Shown here: positions 20,969 to 27,667 of the stretch, piece after piece
Layout: every line of letters begins with the position of its first letter
How positions within the stretch are numbered: the stretch's first letter is position 1
IMG/VR virus record: IMGVR_UViG_3300020442_001787
Location: 1 to 29,464 of that record
Length of the DNA stretch: 29,464 bases
Source: a virus
Reading direction: 5' to 3' (one strand)
The notes under the pieces: model-generated
The model's database searches: none
Told to the model about the DNA's origin: nothing
The model's input: only the letters and a program-made list of their open reading frames with translations
Translations under genes and position numbers: made by a program

Positions 20969-21897
20969 AAATATTCATTACAGGAATAGCAGGATTTATT
21001 GGGTTTCATTTAGCCAGAGAACTCAAAGCGTATGGTCATGACGTTCTAGGTTGTGATAATTACAATGGAATGTATAGTCCACATCTAAAAATGGATCGAT
21101 GTAAAGTTTTAGAGATGGCAGAGATTCCTGTTAAAAATGTTGATATAGGTTTTTTAAATGAAGCAGCAGTTGAAGATAGTGATATTATTGTACACTTAGC
21201 AGCTTGGGCTGGAGTCAGACATTCATTAGAACAACCAAACATTTATACAAAAAATAACATATTAGGTACGCAAGGCGTTATAGATATTGCTGAGAAGATG
21301 AACATTCCGGTTGTTTATGCTTCTTCTTCAAGTGTGTATGCTGGTCAGACTCCACCATTCACCGAACAAATGAATTTTAAACATCATTTAAATCCTTATG
21401 CTTGGACTAAATACGTAAATGAATGTCAATTTAAACATAGTAAAGTACCTTCATCAATCGGTTTTAGATTTTTTACTGTGTATGGTCCTTATGGACGACC
21501 TGACATGGCACTCCATGGATTTACGGACAAGATTATAAGAGACGAACCAATAGAAGTTTTTGGTCACGGAAAGATGTCTCGTGATTTTACATATGTACAA
21601 GACATCGTAAATGGTGTACAATTGTTAATAGATAAAGTTAAAAGAATAGACAGCCATGACATTTATAATATTGGAAGTGGTGAGTCAGTTTCTCTTATGA
21701 GCTTTATAAGATTAATAGAAGAAAACTTAGAACGTAAAGCAAAGATTAATTATGTCGATATGCATCCAGCAGATATTCGACATACTTTGGCTGACATAAC
21801 AGAAATTAAAAGTCTTGGCTATAGGCCAATGACTAGTATTGAAACTGGTATTCGTAGTTTTATCAGTTGGTATAAAGATTATTATCAAAAAAATTAG
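20965..21897 (+). CDS. NAD-dependent epimerase, UDP-glucuronate 4-epimerase-like
   Basis: A 310-residue short-chain dehydrogenase-type epimerase. TGIAGFIGFH is the NAD loop; HLAAWAGVRHSLEQP, ASSSSVYAG, the catalytic Y-x-x-x-K in NPYAWTKYVNE, and VYGPYGRPDMA are typical of the UDP-glucuronate 4-epimerase (CapI/LpsL) group. With the upstream dehydrogenase it would turn UDP-glucose into UDP-galacturonate. Full length for the family. Start ATG 20965 shares ATGA with ugd. A weaker promoter-like pair (TGTACA-N17-TACAAT at 21594-21622) lies inside it. Confidence 0.9.
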   Translation: MKIFITGIAGFIGFHLARELKAYGHDVLGCDNYNGMYSPHLKMDRCKVLEMAEIPVKNVDIGFLNEAAVEDSDIIVHLAAWAGVRHSLEQPNIYTKNNILGTQGVIDIAEKMNIPVVYASSSSVYAGQTPPFTEQMNFKHHLNPYAWTKYVNECQFKHSKVPSSIGFRFFTVYGPYGRPDMALHGFTDKIIRDEPIEVFGHGKMSRDFTYVQDIVNGVQLLIDKVKRIDSHDIYNIGSGESVSLMSFIRLIEENLERKAKINYVDMHPADIRHTLADITEIKSLGYRPMTSIETGIRSFISWYKDYYQKN

Positions 21898-21906
21898 GAG
21901 ACGCGT

Positions 21907-22953
21907 ATGTCAATAATGGACAAACTCAAAAAGAATTCTAAGTTAAAAAATACTGAAGTTCTTTCTGAGTCAAAATTCTTTAATGAAAAGGATATGACTC
22001 CAACAGACGTGCCAATGGTAAATGTGGCATTATCTGGATCTGTTGATGGTGGTTTGGCTCCAGGCCTCACTGTTCTTGCAGGTCCATCAAAACATTTTAA
22101 AACGTCATTTGCATTGCTTATGGCTTCAGCATATCTTAAACAACATAAAGATGCTGTTATATTATTTTATGATTCAGAGTTTGGTTCACCTCAAGCTTAT
22201 TTTAAGCAGTTTGAAATTGATACATCTCGGGTTCTTCATACACCTATTACAAATGTAGAAGAACTTAAATTTGATATGATGTCACAATTAGAACAGCTTG
22301 ATCGTAATGATAAAGTTATTGTTGTTATTGATTCTATTGGCAACTTAGCATCTAAAAAAGAAATGGAAGATGCTTTGAATGAAAAATCAGTTGCCGATAT
22401 GTCAAGAGCAAAAGCACTCAAAGGTTTATTTAGAATGGCAACACCGTATCTTGCTATGAAAAATATTCCTATGCTTGCAGTTAATCACACTTATATGGAA
22501 ATCGGTTTATTTCCAAAAGCTATTGTTGGTGGTGGTACAGGTATCTACTATTCAGCAGATAACATATGGATCATAGGTCGTCAGCAAGATAAAAAAGGTA
22601 CTGAGATCCAAGGATATCATTTCGTAATCAACGTGGAGAAATCAAGATATGTCAAAGAAAAATCCAAGATTCCTATTACTGTTAGTTGGGACGGCGGCGT
22701 TCGTAGCTATAGCGGTCTCCTTGATGTCGCTCTCGCAGGCTCTTATATCACTAAACCATCGAACGGCTGGTATGCACGAGTCGATCAAACAACTGGAGAG
22801 TATGGTCCAAAAGTTAGATATGAACAAACCTTAGAAAAAGATTTTTGGGATCCTATCTTTGCTGAGACAGACTTTAAAGAGTTTATTAAAAAGCAATATA
22901 CGATAGGTCATAAAGAACAAGTATCGATGGACGAAATTGTAGAAGAAGCATGA
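21907..22953 (+). CDS. uvsX: UvsX RecA-like recombinase
   Basis: A 348-residue strand-exchange ATPase. Walker A is GPSKHFKTS near residues 59-67, the T4-type variant; Walker B is VIVVIDSIGNLAS near 136-148. LAVNHTYMEIG and GGGTGIYYSADNIWIIGRQ match L1/L2-region blocks of UvsX. It acts in recombination-dependent replication with gp41, gp32 and UvsY. ATG 21907 follows AGGAGA. It stands next to the gp41 gene region as in T4 (uvsX-40-41), with three extra genes between. Overlaps the next gene by 4 bases. Confidence 0.95.
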   Translation: MSIMDKLKKNSKLKNTEVLSESKFFNEKDMTPTDVPMVNVALSGSVDGGLAPGLTVLAGPSKHFKTSFALLMASAYLKQHKDAVILFYDSEFGSPQAYFKQFEIDTSRVLHTPITNVEELKFDMMSQLEQLDRNDKVIVVIDSIGNLASKKEMEDALNEKSVADMSRAKALKGLFRMATPYLAMKNIPMLAVNHTYMEIGLFPKAIVGGGTGIYYSADNIWIIGRQQDKKGTEIQGYHFVINVEKSRYVKEKSKIPITVSWDGGVRSYSGLLDVALAGSYITKPSNGWYARVDQTTGEYGPKVRYEQTLEKDFWDPIFAETDFKEFIKKQYTIGHKEQVSMDEIVEEA

Positions 22954-23255
22954 TTAATATAGATAAACTTTCTGAAGGTGTTGACTACGAATTAATACCT
23001 GCTCCAGATAATGAACAAGCTTGGAACATAAGGGTCTTAACAGGTCCTTATGTTGAAACGGTTGTACAGTTTGGAGCCATCTCTATCAATGGACCAGAAG
23101 AAGCAATTAATTTTAATTTTACTATTATTGAATCTCCTGACGATTCACTAACACCTGAAGATGAGCAGTTTCAAACATTTTGTGGATTAGTCTTACATGA
23201 TGTAATTGAAATGGCAATAAGTAAAGATGAATTAATTATGAAGGATCGACAATGA
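22950..23255 (+). CDS. Conserved marine phage protein, unknown function
   Basis: A 101-residue acidic protein (GVDYELIPAPDNEQAWNIRV, TVVQFGAISINGPEEAINFN, EMAISKDELIMKDRQ). Predicted beta-rich with a C-terminal helix. A similar DYE(L/I)(I/V)P...W(N/D)(I/V)R...G.(F/Y)(V/I)ET(V/I) pattern occurs in uncharacterised proteins near uvsX in marine T4-type phages. Four-base overlaps on both sides place it in the uvsX-41 operon. Confidence 0.7.
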   Translation: MINIDKLSEGVDYELIPAPDNEQAWNIRVLTGPYVETVVQFGAISINGPEEAINFNFTIIESPDDSLTPEDEQFQTFCGLVLHDVIEMAISKDELIMKDRQ

Positions 23256-23674
23256 GAATATTAATCATGGGTTTGCCAGGTTCAGGTAAAACTCATTTAT
23301 CAGTACGACTACAAGCACATTTAAAAGATTGCGCATGGTATAACGCAGATGCTATTCGTAAGATGGCAGACGATTGGGATTTCAGTCCATCCGGAAGATT
23401 TAGACAAGCTGAACGAATGAATATGTTAGCTACCTTTGAAGGTACTAGAGGTCGTACAGTCATATGCGATTTTGTTTGCCCAACAATTGAAACAAGAAAA
23501 TTGTTTGATCATGATATTATGATTTGGATGAATACTATAGAAGAATCCAGATATAAAGATACAAACCAAATGTTTGAAAATCCTGACAATGCTACGTATA
23601 TTGTTAAAGGATTTCAATCAGACGAAGAAATAACAAAATTTGCACAACAACTAGAGAGGGCATATGGCATTTGA
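23252..23674 (+). CDS. P-loop kinase of the adenylylsulfate kinase type
   Basis: A 140-residue kinase. GLPGSGKTH (7-15) is the P-loop. YNADAIRKMADDWDFSPSGR followed by RQAERM corresponds to the APS kinase substrate region (NAD..R....DW.FS..GR.RQ..R). ICDFVCPTIETR and WMNTIEESRYKDTNQMFENP match the later family blocks. It would phosphorylate APS or, more likely in phages, a related nucleotide or sugar-nucleotide. It is coupled to the nucleotidyltransferase at 23664, a gene pair known in marine phages. Confidence 0.75.
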   Translation: MRILIMGLPGSGKTHLSVRLQAHLKDCAWYNADAIRKMADDWDFSPSGRFRQAERMNMLATFEGTRGRTVICDFVCPTIETRKLFDHDIMIWMNTIEESRYKDTNQMFENPDNATYIVKGFQSDEEITKFAQQLERAYGI

Positions 23675-24077
23675 TTGGAAAAAACCTACAGCACAAATGT
23701 TGGGGCGTTGGCAGCCTTGGCATAAAGGACATACAGAATTATTCAAAAAGGCTTTGGGTGAAACCGGTCAAGTAGTTATTATGGTTCGAGATGTTGGCGG
23801 CATCATTGGTGAAGATGCTGGAGCTGGAAGAACAGCAACACAAGATGATAATCCGTTTGGATTTGAATTTGTTTCTTCACAAATTATTGAAGGATTATCT
23901 CGAGAGGGGTTTACAGTTAATGAAGAATATGTTATAATGGAAGTACCAAACATCGTAGACATAAGCTATGGTCGCGGTGTTGGATATACATTTACACAAC
24001 ATGATCTAGGCGAAGATATTCATAATATCAGCGCTACAAAAATTCGTAAATCTATGCGAGAAAGTGGAATGCTTTGA
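23664..24077 (+). CDS. NMNAT-like HIGH-family nucleotidyltransferase
   Basis: A 137-residue protein with LGRWQPWHKGHTELFKKAL: the GRxQPxHxGH motif of NMN adenylyltransferase and ATP-sulfurylase relatives, and NISATKIRKSM as the C-terminal ISxTxIR signature. VIMVRDVGG and a long charged loop are specific to the phage subgroup. It may transfer AMP or CMP to a nucleotide or sugar phosphate, working with the kinase upstream. ATG 23664 follows AGAGAGG and overlaps that gene. A promoter for gp41 lies inside it. Confidence 0.8.
   Translation: MAFDWKKPTAQMLGRWQPWHKGHTELFKKALGETGQVVIMVRDVGGIIGEDAGAGRTATQDDNPFGFEFVSSQIIEGLSREGFTVNEEYVIMEVPNIVDISYGRGVGYTFTQHDLGEDIHNISATKIRKSMRESGML
23910..23938 (+). 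promoter_or_regulatory. Early-type promoter TTTACA-N17-TATAAT ahead of gp41
   Basis: TTTACA 23910-23915, 17-base spacer ending TGT (extended -10), TATAAT 23933-23938. It lies inside the nucleotidyltransferase gene about 135 bases before gp41, and would drive helicase and thyX. Confidence 0.7.
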
Positions 24078-25441
24078 ATACAAACATTGAACAAACTATA
24101 TTACGAAACCTTCTGGTGGATGATAAATTCATGCGGAAGGTTTTGCCTTTTATAAAGAATGAATATTTTGAAGGCGTATATCGGCAATTGTTTAAACAAG
24201 TTGGTATGTACGTTTCTAAGTATAATAAACTTCCTACTCAAGAATCTTTTAAAGTTGAGCTAGACGATTCAGATATTTTTAATGATGAACAATATCGTCA
24301 CGCAGTAGAAATACTTCCAGACATATTTAAAGTTGAAGAAATAGATAATGAATGGCTAATTGATAAGACTGAGAAATGGTGTCAAGACCGAGCATTACAC
24401 AATGCTGTAATGGAATCTATCAGTATTATAGATGGTAAACACCAAACACTTTCAAAGAATGCGTTACCAGAGATCCTCTCTGATGCTCTATCGGTTAACT
24501 TTGACGCAAATATCGGCCATGACTATCTTAATAACTTTAGTGATCGATATGACTTTTATCATAAAGAAGAAGAGAGAGTACAATTTGATTTAGAGTATTT
24601 TAATAAAATTACAAAAGGTGGTTTGCCAAACAAGACTTTGAATATTTGTCTTGCTGGTACTGGTGTGGGTAAATCATTATTCATGTGCCATCAGGCTTCA
24701 GCTGCTCTTACTGATCAGAAGAATGTTCTCTATATTACAATGGAAATGGCAGAAGAACGTATTGCTGAGCGCATCGATGCAAACTTACTTAATATACCAA
24801 TTGATCAACTTGATAAACTTTCACGAGATATGTTTTCTCAAAAAGTATCGCAGCTTGCTAAACAAACAAATGGTCGATTGATTGTAAAAGAATATCCTAC
24901 AGGCTCTGCTCATGCCGGACATTTCAGAGCTTTATTAAATGAATTAAAACTTAAGAAGAAGTTTGTACCAGATATTATCTTTATTGATTATCTTAATATT
25001 TGTGCTTCTTCAAGAATGAAAGCAATGGGAGGATCAATAAATTCCTACACTTACATTAAAGCAATTGCTGAAGAATTACGTGGCCTTGCAGTCGAGTTTG
25101 ACGTACCGGTCGTCTCTGCAACGCAAACGACTCGTAGTGGTTTTTCTAACTCGGATATTGGGCTTGAAGATACGTCCGAATCTTTTGGATTACCCGCAAC
25201 GGCCGATCTAATGTTTGCTCTTATCTCTTCTGAAGAACTTGAGAAAGAAGGTAAGATAATGGTCAAACAATTAAAGAATAGATATAATGATCCAACATAT
25301 AAAAAGAAATTTGTAGTTGGAGTTGATCGATCTAAAATGAGACTATATGATGTTGACGAAAGCAGTCAAACATTAAGTGATGATACTCCGGTATTTGATC
25401 GTGCAGAAATGAATAAAAGATTTGAGGACTTTAAACTTTGA
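24074..25441 (+). CDS. 41: Replicative DNA helicase (T4 gp41-like, DnaB family)
   Basis: A 455-residue hexameric 5'-3' helicase. The N-terminal helical domain (1-150) is followed by a RecA-type domain: LAGTGVGKS (about 193-201, Walker A), YITMEMAEERIAERID (catalytic Glu block), IIFIDYLNICASS (Walker B) and SATQTTRSGF (motif H4). The KNRYNDP and VDRSKMRLYDVDE regions complete it. Start is TTG 24074, whose bases overlap the TGA stop of the upstream gene (TTGA). It unwinds the lagging strand template at the phage fork with gp43, clamp loader and UvsX, all in this window. Confidence 0.95.
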   Translation: MNTNIEQTILRNLLVDDKFMRKVLPFIKNEYFEGVYRQLFKQVGMYVSKYNKLPTQESFKVELDDSDIFNDEQYRHAVEILPDIFKVEEIDNEWLIDKTEKWCQDRALHNAVMESISIIDGKHQTLSKNALPEILSDALSVNFDANIGHDYLNNFSDRYDFYHKEEERVQFDLEYFNKITKGGLPNKTLNICLAGTGVGKSLFMCHQASAALTDQKNVLYITMEMAEERIAERIDANLLNIPIDQLDKLSRDMFSQKVSQLAKQTNGRLIVKEYPTGSAHAGHFRALLNELKLKKKFVPDIIFIDYLNICASSRMKAMGGSINSYTYIKAIAEELRGLAVEFDVPVVSATQTTRSGFSNSDIGLEDTSESFGLPATADLMFALISSEELEKEGKIMVKQLKNRYNDPTYKKKFVVGVDRSKMRLYDVDESSQTLSDDTPVFDRAEMNKRFEDFKL

Positions 25442-26091
25442 AGGTAAGATTAATTGGTTACACTCAACCACCAGAAGATATCATCGGTCTCGACGACCTA
25501 CAAGACATCGTCGCGTATTGTGCCCGTGTCTCGAACCCATCCAACCAAATCAACTCCGAAACGGCGCCAAAACTCCTTGACTACCTCATCAAACACAAAC
25601 ACTGGTCGCCGTTCGAAATGTGCTCGGCCACACTCGAAGTCGAAACAACAAGAGACATTGCAAGACAATTCCTCAGGCATCGTTCATTTTCCTTTCAAGA
25701 GTTTAGCCAGCGCTACGCTGATATTAATTCTTTTGATAGTTCTTTTGTAATACGAGAAGCTAGATTACAGGATCAGAAGAATCGTCAAAATAGTATAGAA
25801 AATAATGATAAAAAGCTTTCTCTGGAATGGGAAGCTAAACAAACTAAAGTAATAAAGGAAGCCAAAGCGGCTTATGATTGGGCAATAAAAAATGGAATCG
25901 CAAAAGAACAAGCAAGAGCAGTCTTGCCAGAAGGCAACACAATTAGCAAGCTTTATGTTAATGGCACCCTTCGTAGCTGGATACATTATATCGAACTCCG
26001 TTCTGCAAATGGGACACAACTTGAACATATGGAACTGGCCAGAGAAATCGGACAAGTAATAACAAAGATATTTCCATATTTTACAAAGTGA
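25438..26091 (+). CDS. thyX: Flavin-dependent thymidylate synthase ThyX
   Basis: A 217-residue ThyX. The signature RHRSFSFQEFSQRY (R-H-R-x7-S) lies at about residues 80-93; HKHWSPFEM and RAVLPEGN are further family blocks, and RSWIHYIELR is the C-terminal block with substrate residues. It makes dTMP from dUMP using FAD and NADPH. Start TTG 25438 overlaps the gp41 stop (TTGA). Odd: codons 15-69 (25480-25644) end in G or C in 37 of 55 cases by my count, far above the surrounding A/T-ending usage, so this stretch may have a separate history. Confidence 0.95.
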   Translation: MKVRLIGYTQPPEDIIGLDDLQDIVAYCARVSNPSNQINSETAPKLLDYLIKHKHWSPFEMCSATLEVETTRDIARQFLRHRSFSFQEFSQRYADINSFDSSFVIREARLQDQKNRQNSIENNDKKLSLEWEAKQTKVIKEAKAAYDWAIKNGIAKEQARAVLPEGNTISKLYVNGTLRSWIHYIELRSANGTQLEHMELAREIGQVITKIFPYFTK

Positions 26092-26106
26092 TAATTATGT
26101 CACACA
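26088..26106 (+). repeat. Palindromic repeat copy 1 (GTGATAATTATGTCACACA)
   Basis: A 19-base element, identical but for one base to 27089-27107; the match extends to 22 bases with the preceding AAA. Arms GTGATA and TGTCAC pair with one G-U. It overlaps the thyX stop and lies 22 bases upstream of the promoter at 26129. It could be an operator or an RNA hairpin. Confidence 0.6.
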
Positions 26107-26128
26107 TAACTATTACGCAAAATAACTG

Positions 26129-26157
26129 TGTACATTTGTTTTTATCTGTGTTATGAT
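26129..26157 (+). promoter_or_regulatory. Early-type promoter TGTACA-N17-TATGAT ahead of the lysin-tmRNA block
   Basis: TGTACA 26129-26134, 17-base spacer ending TGT (extended -10), TATGAT 26152-26157. It sits in a 91-base non-coding gap, 25 bases before the lysin ATG. No later promoter is obvious before the tmRNA, so the tmRNA may be transcribed from here. Confidence 0.8.
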
Positions 26158-26182
26158 AGTCTCATAAAAACGAGGCAGTGAA

Positions 26183-26686
26183 ATGAAAAAATTATTATCA
26201 GCAGCATTAATCAATACTATTATTGTGTCAACAGTTGCATATGCAGGTGTGGATAGAATTCAAAAGTTACATCATGAACAAGAATTAGAATGTTTGGCTC
26301 TTAACATATATTTTGAAACAAGCGCATCTTCATTAGCAGATGCAATGGCTGTGTCAGATGTAGTTTTAAACAGAGTCAATAGTACTAAATTTCCAGATAC
26401 TGTTTGTAAAGTCGTAAAGCAAGGAAAGCAAGATAGTAATGGTAATATGAAACGTCATAAATGTCAGTTTAGCTGGTATTGTGATGGCAAAGCTGATACA
26501 CCAAAAAATTCAGACGCATGGGATACTTCACGTAAATATGCAAGAGATATTTACGTTCACGGTGAGTACATAGGAATTACAGAAGGTGCTACTCACTATC
26601 ACGCAACTTATGTTAAACCGTTTTGGGCTCCAACTCTAGATCGTATAACTAGAATTGGTTCTCACATATTTTATAGGAAGAAATAA
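26183..26686 (+). CDS. SleB/CwlJ-type cell wall hydrolase (endolysin candidate)
   Basis: A 167-residue protein. Residues 1-21 form a signal peptide (MKKLLSAALINTIIVSTVAYA). Then comes the hydrolase-2 domain: ECLALNIYFETS with the probable catalytic Glu, AMAVSDVVLNRVNS, FPDTVCKVVKQG, KCQFSWYCDG and GATHYHATYVKPFWA with FYRK at the end. Such enzymes cleave peptidoglycan glycan strands. In a phage this is probably the lysin, exported through Sec rather than a holin, or a signal-anchor-release type. ATG 26183 follows GAGGCAG; the stop overlaps the next gene. Confidence 0.88.
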   Translation: MKKLLSAALINTIIVSTVAYAGVDRIQKLHHEQELECLALNIYFETSASSLADAMAVSDVVLNRVNSTKFPDTVCKVVKQGKQDSNGNMKRHKCQFSWYCDGKADTPKNSDAWDTSRKYARDIYVHGEYIGITEGATHYHATYVKPFWAPTLDRITRIGSHIFYRKK

Positions 26687-27060
26687 TGAAAGATACGACT
26701 ATGGCAACTGATACACTCACTATGAGCACTGAACCTATTATCACTATAGATGATATTACATTTGGTGAGACAACATTAAATTATGTTGATTATAAATTTG
26801 GTGAAGATAAATATTTACAAGAGTTAAGAGAGTATATTGACTCGACTTATCAAGGGCATTACTCGACAAATAAATTTCAATCGACTGAAGTTATTATTGC
26901 TAGAGGACACGGTACAGGTTTCTGTATGGGTAATGTTGATAAGTACGCTAATCGTTATGGTAAAAAAGGAACTAGGGAGGATGCGCGTAAGGATCTTCTA
27001 AAAGTTATCCATTACGCATTACTACAATTACATGTACACGATAGTGAGGAACAAGAATAA
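26686..27060 (+). CDS. DUF3310-like phage protein
   Basis: A 124-residue protein. The C-terminal part, STEVIIARGHGTGFCMGNVD then KYANRYGKKGTREDARKDLL and KVIHYALLQLH, matches the DUF3310 layout (G-F..GN..KY..R.GKK....DL.K..HY). DUF3310 proteins are widespread in phages and one subgroup has been linked with nucleotide metabolism; the role is not settled. The N-terminal 50 residues are polar and acidic. It is coupled to the lysin gene by TAATG and is followed by the tmRNA. Confidence 0.7.
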   Translation: MKDTTMATDTLTMSTEPIITIDDITFGETTLNYVDYKFGEDKYLQELREYIDSTYQGHYSTNKFQSTEVIIARGHGTGFCMGNVDKYANRYGKKGTREDARKDLLKVIHYALLQLHVHDSEEQE

Positions 27061-27088
27061 ATACGTCGCATATGACGAAAATAATAAA

Positions 27089-27107
27089 GTGATAATTATA
27101 TCACACA
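27089..27107 (+). repeat. Palindromic repeat copy 2 (GTGATAATTATATCACACA)
   Basis: Second copy of the element at 26088. Here the arms GTGATA and TATCAC are perfectly complementary around ATTA. It lies between the DUF3310-like gene and the tmRNA. Confidence 0.6.
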
Positions 27108-27214
27108 ATCCCCGAATAGTCAGGCAAGTTGCTCTGGAAACCTTAAAAAAGGTAAATAAACCCATAGATGATTGAGGATATACAGGACCTGGGGGCAGAA
27201 CCCAGCGCCTCCAC

Positions 27215-27267
27215 CAAATTTACTCTGTAGAGTAAAAATTAATAATTTACTTTGTAGAGTAAATTTG
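27215..27267 (+). repeat. Intervening hairpin of the permuted tmRNA (22-bp stem)
   Basis: 27215-27236 pairs with 27246-27267 over 22 continuous pairs, three of them G-U, around the loop AATTAATAA. The stem contains two tandem near-identical short palindromes (TTTACTCTGTAGAGTAAA and a close copy). It starts at the CCA end and finishes two bases before the first G of the coding piece, so it is stacked on the acceptor stem. It should be excised during maturation. Confidence 0.85.
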
Positions 27268-27316
27268 ATGGGGGCGAGTTAGGATCGACTGGTATTTGAG
27301 TCTATAAATCACAAAT

Positions 27317-27361
27317 GCAAACAATAACTTTGCACCATCTGGATTTGCACTAGCTGCATAA
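27317..27361 (+). other. tmRNA proteolysis-tag reading frame
   Basis: Resume codon GCA at 27317 and stop TAA at 27359-27361 encode ANNNFAPSGFALAA. The ALAA end is the canonical ClpXP/protease-recognition end of ssrA tags, and the N-rich start resembles alphaproteobacterial tags such as that of Caulobacter (AANDNFAEEFAVAA). Confidence 0.92.
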
Positions 27362-27424
27362 TCACAGGGGGCGGCCACTGCCTAGCAACAGAAATGTGGC
27401 GTTTAACAAACTAAGGGGACTATT

Positions 27425-27655
27425 ATGGAAATCTTGAACAAAGTAAAAGCTTGGGCTGGTGGATTAGCAGAAGTAGGACTAAGTGTCGCTGCTCTGATGA
27501 TCGTTCTAGAAGTATTAGGACTAGGAAGCATCCCATTCTTGCCAACTACAAGCGTTATCGAAAACGTAAGTGGTTTGATTAATATGTTGGGATCACAAGG
27601 CCTTGTTGGCTTGATCGCTGTTTGGGTTCTATATGAAATCTGGAATCGTAAATAA
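27425..27655 (+). CDS. Small membrane protein, unknown function
   Basis: A 76-residue protein: an N-terminal amphipathic segment (MEILNKVKAWAGGLAEVGLS), a hydrophobic span (about 18-35), a short loop with IPFLPTTSVI and a second span (about 57-72) ending IWNRK. The 2-span layout with basic ends would fit a holin-like or virion membrane protein, but I recognise only a family of small marine phage proteins with KAWAG..(V/E)EVG and GLVGL(I/V)AVWVLY. ATG 27425 follows AGGGGA, which begins directly after the tmRNA. The next gene is 12 bases downstream. Confidence 0.75.
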   Translation: MEILNKVKAWAGGLAEVGLSVAALMIVLEVLGLGSIPFLPTTSVIENVSGLINMLGSQGLVGLIAVWVLYEIWNRK

Positions 27656-27667
27656 AGGAACAGACTT

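Larger units (their letters stand above)
27135..27405 (+). ncRNA. ssrA: Permuted (two-piece, alphaproteobacterial-type) tmRNA
   Basis: The acceptor piece comes first, the coding piece second. Acceptor: T-arm CTGGG-GGCAGAA-CCCAG (27189-27205), then CGCCTCC (27206-27212), discriminator A and encoded CCA (27214-27216). Coding piece: GGGGGCG (27270-27276) pairs with CGCCTCC as a 7-bp acceptor stem (one G-U), followed by the tmRNA D-region AGGATCGACTGG. Helix P2 pieces pair between the parts: ATAGA 27164-27168 with TCTAT 27301-27305, TTGA 27172-27175 with TTGA 27296-27299, ATAC 27180-27183 with GTAT 27292-27295. The tag frame is 27317-27361. A downstream H-type pseudoknot pairs 27369-27372 with 27380-27383 and 27374-27378 with 27396-27400. 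Outer ends of both pieces are estimates. It rescues stalled ribosomes and tags products for proteolysis. Confidence 0.92.

Noticed and set aside
21594-21622. TGTACA-N17-TACAAT inside the epimerase gene
   Set aside because: Imperfect -10 without the TGN extension; not listed as a promoter, though it lies upstream of uvsX.
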